From Sphingomonas liriopis (GTDB lineage Bacteria; Pseudomonadota; Alphaproteobacteria; Sphingomonadales; Sphingomonadaceae): a DNA stretch of 64,000 bases. Numbering within the stretch: the stretch's first letter is position 1; each line of letters opens with the position of its first letter. The notes beneath the pieces are model-generated. The model saw nothing but the letters and a program-made list of their open reading frames with translations, made no database searches and was not told where the DNA came from. A program made the translations under genes and the position numbers. Shown here one piece after another: positions 54,869-63,686 of this stretch. The stretch covers positions 1 to 64,000 of the forward strand of contig NZ_JAMLDY010000006.1 in the NCBI RefSeq assembly GCF_024211255.1. Direction: 5' to 3'.

Positions 54869-57154
54869 GTGAGCGACGAGTCGATCAGCACGACCCCCTA
54901 TACGGGCCCCTCCGGCGGCTGGGGTTCGATGAAATCCGTGGCCGAGATCAACATCCGCGAAAAGGTCGGCGTCGAGACCGCGCGAGAGCTCACCCGCCAG
55001 AACAAGCCCGGCGGTTTCATGTGCGTGTCGTGCGCCTGGGGAAAGCCCGCGCATCCGCATATCGCCGAATTTTGCGAAAACGGCGCGAAGGCGACCGCGT
55101 GGGAACTCACCAGCTTCCGCACCACGCCGGATTTCTTCACGCAGCACACCGTCACCGAGCTGCGCAACTGGAAGGATTACGACCTCGAACAGGCCGGCCG
55201 CCTCACCCACCCGCTCAAATATGATGCGAACAGCGACCGCTATGTCGCGGTAAGCTGGGCGGAAGCGTTCGCGGACATCGGCGCGCACCTCAAGACCTAC
55301 GACCCCACCAAAGTCGTCTTCTACGCCTCCGGCCGCGCCAGTCTCGAGACGAGCTATATGTGGGCGCTGATGGCGCGGATGTACGGCAGCCAGAACCTGC
55401 CCGATTCGTCGAACATGTGCCACGAGACGACCTCGGTCGGGCTGAAATCGGCGATCGGATCGCCGGTCGGCACGATCCACCTGTCCGACTACGACCAGTG
55501 CGACGCGATCTTCTATTTCGGCCAGAACCCGGGCGTGAACAGCCCGCGCTTCCTCCACCCGTTGCGCGCCTGCGCCAAGCGCGGTGTCGAGATCGTCGTG
55601 TTCAATCCCCTGAAGGAACGCGGCCTCGAACGCTTCACCGATCCGCAGAACCCGATCGAAATGGCGACCGGCAAATCCACCCCGATCGCCACGCAATATC
55701 ACCAGGTGAAGACCGGCGGCGACATCGCCGCGCTGATGGGCATCTGCAAATACGTCATCGCGGCGGACGACCAGTGCCAGCGGATCGGCGCGCCCGCGAT
55801 CCTCGACCACGCCTTCATCGCCGAACACACCACGGGATTCGAGGCGTTCGCCGACAAGGTCCGCGCCACCGGCTGGGACGAGATCGAGCGCGAGAGTGGC
55901 CTCGCCCGCAACGATCTGGAGGCCGCCGGCGCGGTCTACGTCAAATCGAAGCGGGTGATCTGCGTCTACGGCATGGGGCTGACCCAGCACGTCCACGGCA
56001 TCGACAACCTCCACACGCTGGTCAATCTGATGCTGCTGCGCGGCAACGTCGGCAAGCCCGGCGCGGGCTTCGGCCCCGTCCGCGGCCACAGCAACGTGCA
56101 GGGCCAGCGCACCGTCGGCATCACCGAAAAGCCCGAACTCGCGCCGCTCGACATCCTCAAGGACCTCTACGATTTCGAACCGCCGCGGGAAAAGGGCTGG
56201 GATACGGTCGCCGCCTGCGAGCATATCGTCGATGGCACCGCACGGGCGTTCATCGGCCTCGGCGGCAACCTCGCCCGCGCGGTGCCCGACACCGCGGCGA
56301 TCGAGCCCGCGTGGCAGCAGCTCGACCTCACCGTCAGCATCGCGACCAAATTGAACCGCACGCATCTGCTGCCCGGCAGGACCTGTTATCTGCTCCCCTG
56401 CCTCGGCCGGATCGAGACCGACGAACAGGCGAGCGGGCCGCAGGCGGTCACGATGGAGGACAGTTTCAGCCGCATCTACGGTTCGCGCGGCCGCGCGACG
56501 CCGGCGGCGGAGACGCTGCTGTCCGAACCCGCGATCGTCGCCGGCATCGCCAAGGCGACGATCGATCCCAATCCGAAGGTCGACTGGGACGCCTGGGTCG
56601 GCAATTACGCACTCATCCGCGATGCGATCGAGGCGACCTATCCAGACAAGTTCGCGCGCTTCAACGAACGGATGTGGACCCCCGGCGGCTTCTGGAAGGG
56701 CGTGCCCGCCACGCATCGCCAGTGGCTGACGGAGAGCGGCCGGGCGGAATTCAACGTGCCGACCGCGATGAACGCCAGCGGCTTCGTGGACGCGCCGGGC
56801 CGGTTCCGGCTGATGACGCTGCGCTCGAACGACCAGTTCAACACGACGATCTACGGCTATCACGACCGTTTCCGCGGCATCAAGGGCACGCGCGACATCG
56901 TCTTCATGAACCGCGCCGACATGGCCGAACAGGGCCTCGCCGAGCACGATCTCGTCGACCTCGTCGGCGATGCCGGCGGCAACGAAAACCGGCGCGTCGC
57001 GAAGCTGCTCGTCGTCCCCTATGACGTGCCGCGCGGCTGCCTCGGCGCTTATTATCCGGAGTGCAACATTCTCATACCGGTTACGCACAAAGCCGAACAA
57101 AGCCATGTTCCGGCTGGAAAATCCGTGCCAGTGCGCGTGGAGAAATCGTCCTGA
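54869..57154 (+). CDS. FdhF/YdeP family molybdopterin oxidoreductase
   Basis: The 761-residue protein belongs to the molybdopterin superfamily related to formate dehydrogenase H, with YASGRASLETSYMWALMARM, NMCHETTSVGLKSAIGSP, PVRGHSNVQGQRTVGI and the C-terminal cofactor-binding region beginning FRLMTLRSNDQFNTTIYG. The N-terminal [4Fe-4S] motif is reduced to FMCVSCAWGKP, as in YdeP. Its electron donor is unknown. The start is a GTG. The gene overlaps mobA and is followed by fdhD, so the operon appears self-sufficient for its cofactor. Confidence 0.9.
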   Translation: MSDESISTTPYTGPSGGWGSMKSVAEINIREKVGVETARELTRQNKPGGFMCVSCAWGKPAHPHIAEFCENGAKATAWELTSFRTTPDFFTQHTVTELRNWKDYDLEQAGRLTHPLKYDANSDRYVAVSWAEAFADIGAHLKTYDPTKVVFYASGRASLETSYMWALMARMYGSQNLPDSSNMCHETTSVGLKSAIGSPVGTIHLSDYDQCDAIFYFGQNPGVNSPRFLHPLRACAKRGVEIVVFNPLKERGLERFTDPQNPIEMATGKSTPIATQYHQVKTGGDIAALMGICKYVIAADDQCQRIGAPAILDHAFIAEHTTGFEAFADKVRATGWDEIERESGLARNDLEAAGAVYVKSKRVICVYGMGLTQHVHGIDNLHTLVNLMLLRGNVGKPGAGFGPVRGHSNVQGQRTVGITEKPELAPLDILKDLYDFEPPREKGWDTVAACEHIVDGTARAFIGLGGNLARAVPDTAAIEPAWQQLDLTVSIATKLNRTHLLPGRTCYLLPCLGRIETDEQASGPQAVTMEDSFSRIYGSRGRATPAAETLLSEPAIVAGIAKATIDPNPKVDWDAWVGNYALIRDAIEATYPDKFARFNERMWTPGGFWKGVPATHRQWLTESGRAEFNVPTAMNASGFVDAPGRFRLMTLRSNDQFNTTIYGYHDRFRGIKGTRDIVFMNRADMAEQGLAEHDLVDLVGDAGGNENRRVAKLLVVPYDVPRGCLGAYYPECNILIPVTHKAEQSHVPAGKSVPVRVEKSS

Positions 57155-57654
57155 TCCTCGGCGCGATCCTCGCCGGCGGCCGCTCCAGCCGCTTCGGCAC
57201 CGACAAGGCTGCCGCCCCCTATCGGGGCCGCAGCCTGTTGGATCATGCGCGTGACCTTTGCGAACTTTGGACCGACGCGACGATCGTCGTCGGCCGCCCC
57301 GGCGGGGCGCCGGACCTGCCCGGTCCCCATCTGGGGCCGCTGGGCGGCATCGCCGGCGCGCTCGACCATGCGGTGCGCCATGGCTTCACGTCGGTCCTCA
57401 CCATCGGCTGCGACATGCCCAATCTGCCTGCGGATTTGCTGAAGTCACTACTACGGCGGAGCCCGAGCTATTGCGTCGACGCGCCGGTCGTCGGCCACTG
57501 GCCCGCCGCCCTGGCCCCGGCGCTGCTCGATCATATCGCAACCAGCACACGCCGTTCGGTACAGGGCTGGGCGCGTGCCATCGGCGCGCTACCGATCGCC
57601 TCGCCTGCGCCGCTCGCCAACATCAACACGCCCGCGGATCTGATGGCGCTATGA
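57151..57654 (+). CDS. mobA: Molybdenum cofactor guanylyltransferase MobA
   Basis: MobA transfers GMP to molybdopterin to make MGD. The 167-residue protein has the nucleotide-binding LILGAILAGGRSSRFGTDKAA, IGCDMPNLPADLLKSLL and ALPIASPAPLANINTPAD. No ATG, GTG or TTG is positioned normally: the conserved LILGAILAGG begins at CTG 57151, which overlaps the stop of the previous gene (CTGA). The only in-frame conventional start is GTG 57061, deep inside that gene. The stop overlaps fdhD (ATGA). It is shorter than typical MobA (about 190-200 residues). Confidence 0.82.
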   Translation: MILGAILAGGRSSRFGTDKAAAPYRGRSLLDHARDLCELWTDATIVVGRPGGAPDLPGPHLGPLGGIAGALDHAVRHGFTSVLTIGCDMPNLPADLLKSLLRRSPSYCVDAPVVGHWPAALAPALLDHIATSTRRSVQGWARAIGALPIASPAPLANINTPADLMAL

Positions 57655-58439
57655 CGCCATCACGGCCTGAGCCGACTCGTATCCTTTATCCCGACGGCCG
57701 CACCGCCCCCGGCACGCGCGCGGTAGCGGTCGAGGCGCCCGTCGCGATCGAGGTCGATGGCCTCGGCTATGCAGTGATGATGATGACGCCGATGGATCTC
57801 GAGGCATTCGCCATCGGCTTCATGCTCACCGAACGGCTCGCGGATACGCCGGAGGATGTCGAGGACATCGACGTCTTTCACGCCCCCGCCGGCTGGATCG
57901 TCCGCGTCGCCCTGTCCGACCGCTGCCGCCCGCGCATCCACGACCGCGTCCGCCACCGCACCAGCGATACCAGCTGCGGGCTGTGCGGCATCGCCAGCCT
58001 GGAACAGCTCGCGCGCCCCATCGCCGCCCACCCGCCGCGCCCGACCGTCACGGCGGCGGCGATCTTCGCGGCACTGGCCGCGCTGCGTGACCATCAGCAT
58101 CTCAACGCCGCCACCGGCGCCGTGCATGCCGCCGCCGCATGCACGGCGGAGGGCGCCATCCTCGCAGTATTCGAGGACGTCGGCCGCCACAATGCGCTCG
58201 ACAAATTGATCGGCCAGCAAGCGCGCGGTACGCCGGCCGCGTTCACGCTGGTGACGTCGCGGATCAGCTTCGAGATGGTGGACAAGGCCTTGGTGGCAGA
58301 AACGCCGCTACTCGTCGGCATCTCGGCACCGACCAGCCTCGCGATCGACCATGCGCGCGTCCATGGCCTGACGCTGGTTGCGCTCGCGCGCGCCGATGCG
58401 ATGCTGGCACTCAACGACCCCTATGGCGTGTTCGGCTAG
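57651..58439 (+). CDS. fdhD: Formate dehydrogenase accessory sulfurtransferase FdhD
   Basis: FdhD moves sulfur from a cysteine desulfurase to the molybdenum cofactor of formate-dehydrogenase-type enzymes. The 262-residue protein has the sulfur-carrier cysteines in TSDTSCGLCGIASLEQL, GAVHAAAACTAEG, VFEDVGRHNALDKLIG and TSRISFEMVDKALVAETPLLVGISAPT. The ATG overlaps the mobA stop by four bases. Convergent overlap with the next gene is four bases. Confidence 0.94.
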   Translation: MTPSRPEPTRILYPDGRTAPGTRAVAVEAPVAIEVDGLGYAVMMMTPMDLEAFAIGFMLTERLADTPEDVEDIDVFHAPAGWIVRVALSDRCRPRIHDRVRHRTSDTSCGLCGIASLEQLARPIAAHPPRPTVTAAAIFAALAALRDHQHLNAATGAVHAAAACTAEGAILAVFEDVGRHNALDKLIGQQARGTPAAFTLVTSRISFEMVDKALVAETPLLVGISAPTSLAIDHARVHGLTLVALARADAMLALNDPYGVFG

Positions 58440-58732
58440 GCGCGCCAGTCCCACACGTGCGCCGACCAGTCGCGCACCGTCTCCGCCGTGCGCGACAGTC
58501 CGTCGATCAGCATATGGCGATAGGCACCGCCGAGAAACGCACTATCGGCGACGACCAGCACCATCAGCACGGCGGCCCACAGCACGCCGCGATTCATCGG
58601 CTCGGCCTTGCGGACCAGCTTCACCTCGGTGGCGCGCCGCTCTCCACGGCGCCGTTCGGGTCCCGTATAGGCGCCCGCCGGCGCGACGCGTCGTTCGACG
58701 CGGCGCCGCTCGTTCGGGAAATGATAGGACAT
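58436..58732 (-). CDS. Small membrane protein with ERRRxERR repeats
   Basis: The 98-residue protein begins MSYHFPNERRRVERRVAPAG and has a second GPERRRGERR segment, then one membrane helix (VLWAAVLMVLVVADSAFLGG) and a short C-terminal region (YRHMLIDGLSRTAETVRDWSAH). The two Arg/Glu-rich repeats suggest a cytoplasmic tail that binds acidic lipids or nucleic acid. I do not recognise the family. It is convergent with fdhD. Confidence 0.6.
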   Translation of the reverse strand: MSYHFPNERRRVERRVAPAGAYTGPERRRGERRATEVKLVRKAEPMNRGVLWAAVLMVLVVADSAFLGGAYRHMLIDGLSRTAETVRDWSAHVWDWRA

Positions 58733-58832
58733 CGGCCAAGCCTCGACGCGAACCAACCCGCCGTATCGCACGGCGGCGGTTACCAAATCGTTCGCATCTG
58801 TCGTGCAACTCACACCGGCGGCGCTACCGAAA

Positions 58833-58909
58833 TGGTAGCGGAGGAGGGACTTGAACCCCCGACCCCAGGATTATGATTCCCGTGCTCTAACCAGCTGAGC
58901 TACTCCGCC
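58833..58909 (-). tRNA. tRNA-Met (elongator, anticodon CAT)
   Basis: On the minus strand a complete cloverleaf reads from GGCGGAGTAGCTCAGCTGG to CTCCGCTACCA with encoded CCA. The anticodon stem CGGGA/TCCTG holds loop ATCATAA, giving anticodon CAT. The G1-C72 pair argues against initiator tRNA, and the overall sequence resembles elongator tRNA-Met more than the lysidine-modified tRNA-Ile. Confidence 0.93.
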
Positions 58910-58953
58910 CCGCCGTGTGAGGGGGCGCCTATAGGTGCGGCATGCCGGCCCCG

Positions 58954-59457
58954 TCAAGCGAACATATGACGCGACAGTGCCTCCCACGGGCCGCCGCGAT
59001 ACCACCAGGTCGCAAGGCCGGCGATCTCGACCTCGCGCGGCCGGAAATCGCGGCTCAGCGCGGTCAGCAGCAGCTTGGCGATGTTGGGCTGCACCTTGTT
59101 CTGGATGGTGACGTGCGGGCGCCAGCCGCCGGCATCCTGCGGCGTCAGCAGACCGGAAAAGGCTTCGGCGAGATCGCGGCGGATCGCGACCAGATCGGGC
59201 GATTCGATGCGATAGGCGACGCCGCGGCCCAGCGACATCAGCTCGCCGACGCGGGCGACCGGCGCGCGGAGCCCACGCGTCTGTTCGACCAGCCGATGCT
59301 TGAGTTCGCCCTCCGCGGAGGGCGGCAAATGGTGGAACAGCGTCAGATGCGCCGACAGCTGGTCGCGCTCGGGCGGAAAATGCGCGGTGCGTTGCGCATC
59401 GAACCAGCCCTGATCCTGCCGTCCGAACAGCGCCGTCACGATGATGGGCGCGTTCAA
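58954..59457 (-). CDS. 2'-5' RNA ligase family protein
   Basis: The 167-residue protein has the two HxT motifs of the LigT/2H phosphoesterase fold: [13 protein letters not shown] and [10 protein letters not shown]. Such enzymes ligate or hydrolyse 2',3'-cyclic phosphate RNA ends. The start codon appears to be TTG 59457, overlapping the kup stop by four bases; no ATG fits. The substrate is unknown. Confidence 0.82.
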   Translation of the reverse strand: MNAPIIVTALFGRQDQGWFDAQRTAHFPPERDQLSAHLTLFHHLPPSAEGELKHRLVEQTRGLRAPVARVGELMSLGRGVAYRIESPDLVAIRRDLAEAFSGLLTPQDAGGWRPHVTIQNKVQPNIAKLLLTALSRDFRPREVEIAGLATWWYRGGPWEALSRHMFA

Positions 59458-61376
59458 ATCTCCACCTGGCTGCCCAGTTCGACCACGCGGTTCGTCGGCA
59501 GGCGAAAAAACTCCATGGCGCTTTCGGCGTTGCGCAGCATCCAGGCGAACAGCTTCTCGCGCCACAGCATCATGCCGGGGCGTTCGGAGGGCAGCAGCGT
59601 CTGGCGCGAGAGGAAGAAGCTGGTGTCCATCATCTTGAAATCCGCGCCACAGGCGTGGACGCGCTTCAGCGCGGCGGGCACGTCGACCTCCTCCATGAAA
59701 CCGTAGCGCAGGACGAGGCGGTAGAAGCCGTCGCCCATCTCGTCGCGCGTCGCGCGCTCCGCCTCGGGCCAATAGGGCTGCGCGACGATTTTCACGGTCA
59801 GCAGGATGACGCGCTCGTGCAGGACCTTGTTGTGCTTGAGGTTGTGGAGCAGCGCGTGCGGCACGCCGTCGGACGATGAGGTCATGAACACCGCCGTCCC
59901 CGGCACACGGCTCGCCGAGCTGGCCGCCGAGGTGATGAACACCTTGATCGGCATTGCCGCCTCGTGAAGGCGGTCCATCATCAGCTTCCTGCCCTTCGAC
60001 CAGGTGGTGAGGAAGGTGAAGACGATGAAACCGACCATCAGCGGGAACCAGCCGCCGTCGGGCACCTTGGTGAGGTTCGCCGAGAAATAGGCGCCGTCGA
60101 CCAGGAAGAAGAGCGCCAGCAGCGGCGCGGCGGCATAGAGCGGCCAGTTCCACAACCGCGTAAGCGCGACACCGAGCAGGCAGGTGTCGATGAACATCGC
60201 CCCCGTCACCGCGATACCATAGGCGGAGGTGAGGTTGGACGAGGTACGGAAGAACAGCACCAGCAGGATCACCATCGTCATCAGCATCCAGTTGACGAGC
60301 GGGATGTAGATCTGCCCGGCGGTCGAGGCGCTGGTGTGTTCGATGCGCAGCCGCGGCATGAAGCCCAATTGGATCGCCTGTTGCGTCACCGAGAAGGCGC
60401 CGGAGATCACCGCCTGGCTGGCGATGATCGCCGCCATCGTCGCGAGGATCACCAGCGGCAGCTGCAGGCTGTCGGGCGCCAGCATGTAGAAGGGGCTGCG
60501 CAGCGCCTCCTGCCCCTCGCGGAACAGCAGCGCCCCCTGCCCCATGTAGTTGCACATCAGCGCGGGCAGCACGAACACCAGCCACGACAGGCCGATCGGC
60601 TTGCGGCCGAAATGTCCCATGTCGGCGTACAGCGCCTCCGCGCCGGTCACCGCGAGCACCACCGATCCCAGCGCGAGGAAGGCGCGAACCGGATCGATCA
60701 GGAAGAATTCGACGGCATGGTGCGGCGAGAAGGCCCACAGCACCTCGGGCGTCTGCACGACGCTGATGAGGCCGAGCACCGCGATGACGCTGAAATAGAC
60801 GAGCATGATCGGCCCGAAGACGAGGCCGATGCGCGCGGTGCCGCTCTTCTGTACCCAGAACAGCGCGATCAGGATGGCGATGACGATCGGCAGGACGAGG
60901 CCGCCGAACGCCGGCGCGGCAACGGCGAGGCCCTCTACGGCGCTAAGCACGGTGACCGCGGGCGTAATCATCGAATCGCCGTAGAAGAGCGAGGTCGCGA
61001 AGACGCCCAAGAGGATGATACCGGTCGACCACCGCCGGCTCTTGGTCCGCCCGGTGACCAGTGCGAGCAGCGCGAGGCTGCCACCCTCGCCCTTGTTGTC
61101 GGCACGCATGATGATCGCGACGTATTTGATCGTGACGACGATCATCATCGACCAGAACATCAGGCTGAGCACGCCCATGATGTGCAGCGGGTCGAGCGTC
61201 AGCTGGTGATGCCCCGCGAACGTCTCGCGGAAGGCGTAGAGCGGGCTGGTGCCGATATCGCCGAAGACGATGCCGATCGCGCCGACCGCGAGCTTGAGCA
61301 TGCCATCGGCGTGATGGCCGTGGCCGTCATCCTCGCCGCGCGCATCGGGTGCGGCGGCCGCTACCGGCGTGCTCAC
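59454..61376 (-). CDS. kup: Potassium uptake protein Kup
   Basis: Kup is a proton-coupled potassium importer of the inner membrane. The 640-residue protein has about twelve membrane helices, the N-terminal signature [51 protein letters not shown] and [19 protein letters not shown]-type segments, then a cytoplasmic C-terminal domain of about 190 residues (from [20 protein letters not shown]). The GTG at 61376 (VSTPVAAAA) gives the usual length; an ATG at 61448 would add 24 unlikely residues. Confidence 0.93.
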   Translation of the reverse strand: MSTPVAAAAPDARGEDDGHGHHADGMLKLAVGAIGIVFGDIGTSPLYAFRETFAGHHQLTLDPLHIMGVLSLMFWSMMIVVTIKYVAIIMRADNKGEGGSLALLALVTGRTKSRRWSTGIILLGVFATSLFYGDSMITPAVTVLSAVEGLAVAAPAFGGLVLPIVIAILIALFWVQKSGTARIGLVFGPIMLVYFSVIAVLGLISVVQTPEVLWAFSPHHAVEFFLIDPVRAFLALGSVVLAVTGAEALYADMGHFGRKPIGLSWLVFVLPALMCNYMGQGALLFREGQEALRSPFYMLAPDSLQLPLVILATMAAIIASQAVISGAFSVTQQAIQLGFMPRLRIEHTSASTAGQIYIPLVNWMLMTMVILLVLFFRTSSNLTSAYGIAVTGAMFIDTCLLGVALTRLWNWPLYAAAPLLALFFLVDGAYFSANLTKVPDGGWFPLMVGFIVFTFLTTWSKGRKLMMDRLHEAAMPIKVFITSAASSASRVPGTAVFMTSSSDGVPHALLHNLKHNKVLHERVILLTVKIVAQPYWPEAERATRDEMGDGFYRLVLRYGFMEEVDVPAALKRVHACGADFKMMDTSFFLSRQTLLPSERPGMMLWREKLFAWMLRNAESAMEFFRLPTNRVVELGSQVEI

Positions 61377-61486
61377 GAGTGCCGCACCCGATCCGATATC
61401 ATGCGAGCAGCCCTGTTCCCAACCTGTTCCATCACGCCGCTTTAGCATGGCGCCGATGGCGGGAGCAACGGCGGCCGGCGGCCCGG

Positions 61487-61942
61487 TCAGGGACGGCGGA
61501 ACACCTCGCGGATGACGAAGTGCGACGCGAGCCGGGTGACGCCGGGCAGCCGGGACAGCGTCTCGCGGTGGATGCGTTCGAACGTATCGTCGCGGCGCAC
61601 CTCGACGTGGAGCATATAGTCCGCCTCGCCGCTCATCAGGAAACAGTCGCGGATTTCGGGGACGTCGCCGATCTCGCGCTCGAACGCGGCCATCGTCTCC
61701 TCGCGCTGGTCACGCAGCGTGACGTTGACGAGGACGACGCTGGGATTGCCGCGCGCCGCCTTGCTGAGCACCGCCTGATAGCCGGTGATGAAGCCGCGCG
61801 TGCGTAGCGACCCGACGCGCCGGTGCGCGGCGCTCGGCGACAGGCCCACCGCCTCGCCGAGCTCGGCGCTGGTGAGGTCGGAGTTGGCGAGCAGTTGCGC
61901 GAGGATCTTGCGGTCAAGAGCGTCGGGAGGAGGTTGCGTCAT
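61487..61942 (-). CDS. Lrp/AsnC family transcriptional regulator
   Basis: The 151-residue protein has an N-terminal HTH ([20 protein letters not shown], then [28 protein letters not shown]) and a C-terminal RAM ligand domain ([19 protein letters not shown]). It is divergent from the alanine dehydrogenase gene with about 110 bases between starts, an arrangement typical of Lrp regulators that sense the substrate of the enzyme. Alanine is the likely effector by inference. Confidence 0.92.
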   Translation of the reverse strand: MTQPPPDALDRKILAQLLANSDLTSAELGEAVGLSPSAAHRRVGSLRTRGFITGYQAVLSKAARGNPSVVLVNVTLRDQREETMAAFEREIGDVPEIRDCFLMSGEADYMLHVEVRRDDTFERIHRETLSRLPGVTRLASHFVIREVFRRP

Positions 61943-62053
61943 CGGGAACCATGGCGGGATATCGTCCCACCCTGTGCGCCGACCTTCAATCAGGTTGCAA
62001 GCCTCTCCTGCGTCACTAGGCGTATATCCGGGGCAGGACAGAGGAGATTACCC

Positions 62054-63160
62054 ATGCGAATCGGCGTGCCCAAGGAAATCAAGAACCACGAATATCGCGT
62101 CGGCCTGACCCCGCCGTCGGTCGCCGAGCTGGTCGCCGCCGGCCATGAGGTGGTGGTCGAGACCAGGGCCGGCTCGGGCATCGATTTCGAGGACCAGGAC
62201 TATATCGACGCCGGGGCGACGATCCTGCCCGATCCCGCCGCGGTGTTCGCCGCCGCCGATATGATCGTGAAGGTCAAGGAGCCGCAGGCCAGCGAGATCG
62301 CGTTGCTCGAACCGCGCCACCTGCTATTCACCTATCTCCACCTCGCCGCCGACAAGCCGCAGGCGGAAGGCCTCGTCAAGTCCGGCGCGACCTGCATCGC
62401 GTACGAGACGGTCACCGCGGCGCGCGGCGGCCTGCCGCTGCTCAAGCCGATGAGCGAAGTCGCCGGCCGCATGTCGGTGCAGGTCGGCGCGCATTACCTC
62501 GAAAAGGAACAGGGCGGCCGCGGCGTGCTGCTCGGCGGCGTGCCGGGCGTGGCGCCGGCGAAGGTCGCGATCCTCGGCGGCGGCGTCTCGGGCGTCAACG
62601 CCGCGCAGATGGCGGTCGGCATGCGCGCCGACGTGACGATCTACGACATCTCGAACGATCGTCTCGCCGAACTCGACATGTTCTTCAGCAGCCAGATCAA
62701 GACCGCCTATGCCAGCAAGGCGGCGATCGCGGCGGCGGTGAAGAACGCCCACCTCGTCATCGGCGCGGTGCTGGTGCCCGGCGCGGCGGCGCCCAAGCTC
62801 GTCACGCGCGAGATGGTGAAGACGATGAAGCGCGGCGCGGTGCTGGTCGATATCGCGATCGACCAAGGCGGCTGTTTCGAGACGAGCCATGCGACGACGC
62901 ACGAGGACCCGGTGTTCGAGGTCGACGGCGTGATCCATTATTGCGTCGCCAACATGCCCGGCGCGGTCGCGCGCACGTCGGCGTTCGCGCTCAACAATGC
63001 GACGCTCCCGTTCGCACTGAAGCTTGCCAATCTGGGAGCGGAAGCTGCGATGAAGGCCGATCCGCACCTCGCCAACGGCCTCAACGTCTCGGGCGGCAAA
63101 ATCCGCCATCAGGCGGTGGCCGAGGCGCTCGACCTGCCGTTCGAGGCCTGGGCTGCCTGA
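62054..63160 (+). CDS. ald: Alanine dehydrogenase
   Basis: The enzyme interconverts L-alanine and pyruvate with NAD. The 368-residue protein has MRIGVPKEIKNHEYRVGLTP at the N-terminus, the substrate-binding HLAADKPQ with the catalytic His, LKPMSEVAGRMSVQVGAHYLEK, the NAD motif VAILGGGVSGVNAAQMAVGM and VDIAIDQGGCFETSHATTHEDP. A GAGGAG sequence precedes the ATG at 62054. It is probably regulated by the divergent Lrp protein. Confidence 0.96.
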   Translation: MRIGVPKEIKNHEYRVGLTPPSVAELVAAGHEVVVETRAGSGIDFEDQDYIDAGATILPDPAAVFAAADMIVKVKEPQASEIALLEPRHLLFTYLHLAADKPQAEGLVKSGATCIAYETVTAARGGLPLLKPMSEVAGRMSVQVGAHYLEKEQGGRGVLLGGVPGVAPAKVAILGGGVSGVNAAQMAVGMRADVTIYDISNDRLAELDMFFSSQIKTAYASKAAIAAAVKNAHLVIGAVLVPGAAAPKLVTREMVKTMKRGAVLVDIAIDQGGCFETSHATTHEDPVFEVDGVIHYCVANMPGAVARTSAFALNNATLPFALKLANLGAEAAMKADPHLANGLNVSGGKIRHQAVAEALDLPFEAWAA

Positions 63161-63217
63161 TCGGAACGAACACGGAACATGATGGTTGAAGCCTCCGAAC
63201 GACGAGAGGCTTCAACC

Positions 63218-63436
63218 ATGTCCGAACCCGAAAACCCCAAGACCCACCCGACCTCCAACGCCGAGAAGGACCCCGACGACTGGACGACGGGCGACGAGGC
63301 GATGACCGGCGCGCAGGCGAGCTATCTCAAGACGCTGAGCGAAGAGGCCGGCGAGGCGTTCGACGACACGCTCACCAAGGCGGATGCGTCGAAGCGGATC
63401 GATGCGCTGCAGGAAAAGACCGGGCGGGGGCAGTAA
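63218..63436 (+). CDS. DUF3072 family protein
   Basis: The 72-residue acidic protein matches the DUF3072 pattern: KDPDDWTTGDEAMTGAQASY, then LKTLSEEAGEAFDDTLTKAD and ASKRIDALQEKTG. The family is small, soluble and has no assigned function. The ATG at 63218 starts the conserved part (MSEPENP). It is alone between ald and a repeat block. Confidence 0.8.
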   Translation: MSEPENPKTHPTSNAEKDPDDWTTGDEAMTGAQASYLKTLSEEAGEAFDDTLTKADASKRIDALQEKTGRGQ

Positions 63437-63450
63437 GTGAGGGCTCTCGA

Positions 63451-63647
63451 GCTCACCCTCACCCTCACCCTATCGGCGCTGCGCGCCTCTTCCCTCTCCC
63501 ATCGGGAGAGGGAAGAGATGGCGTAGCCGGCGAAGGGTGAGGGTCAGCACGCCTTCAAAGCTGGGGGATTTCAACCAACCCGTTCGTGCTGAGCCTGTCG
63601 AAGCACAGGTGGGTCTCGAGGCCCTTCGACAGGTTCAGGGCGAACGG
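63451..63647. repeat. Two dispersed repeats, families E and B
   Basis: Family E at 63451-63543 carries TTCCCTCTCCCATCGGGAGA with the CACCCTCACCC/GGGTGAGGGT arms. Family B at 63580-63647 has CCGTTCGTGCTGAGCCTGTC and AGGTTCAGGGCGAACGG. They fill the 250-base gap between converging genes. Confidence 0.8.
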
Positions 63648-63686
63648 TGGGGGTTGGATAGTCGGGTCTGTGTTCGGTCGTCAGAC

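Noticed and set aside
58833-58909. tRNA-Ile2 with lysidine-modified CAT anticodon
   Set aside because: The acceptor and anticodon stems resemble alphaproteobacterial elongator tRNA-Met more than tRNA-Ile2; the call would change only if a tilS-type identity set were shown.
111-63647. CRISPR array or phage attachment repeats
   Set aside because: The repeats are dispersed, palindromic and of several families, with no regular spacing, no spacers of constant length and no cas or integrase genes.
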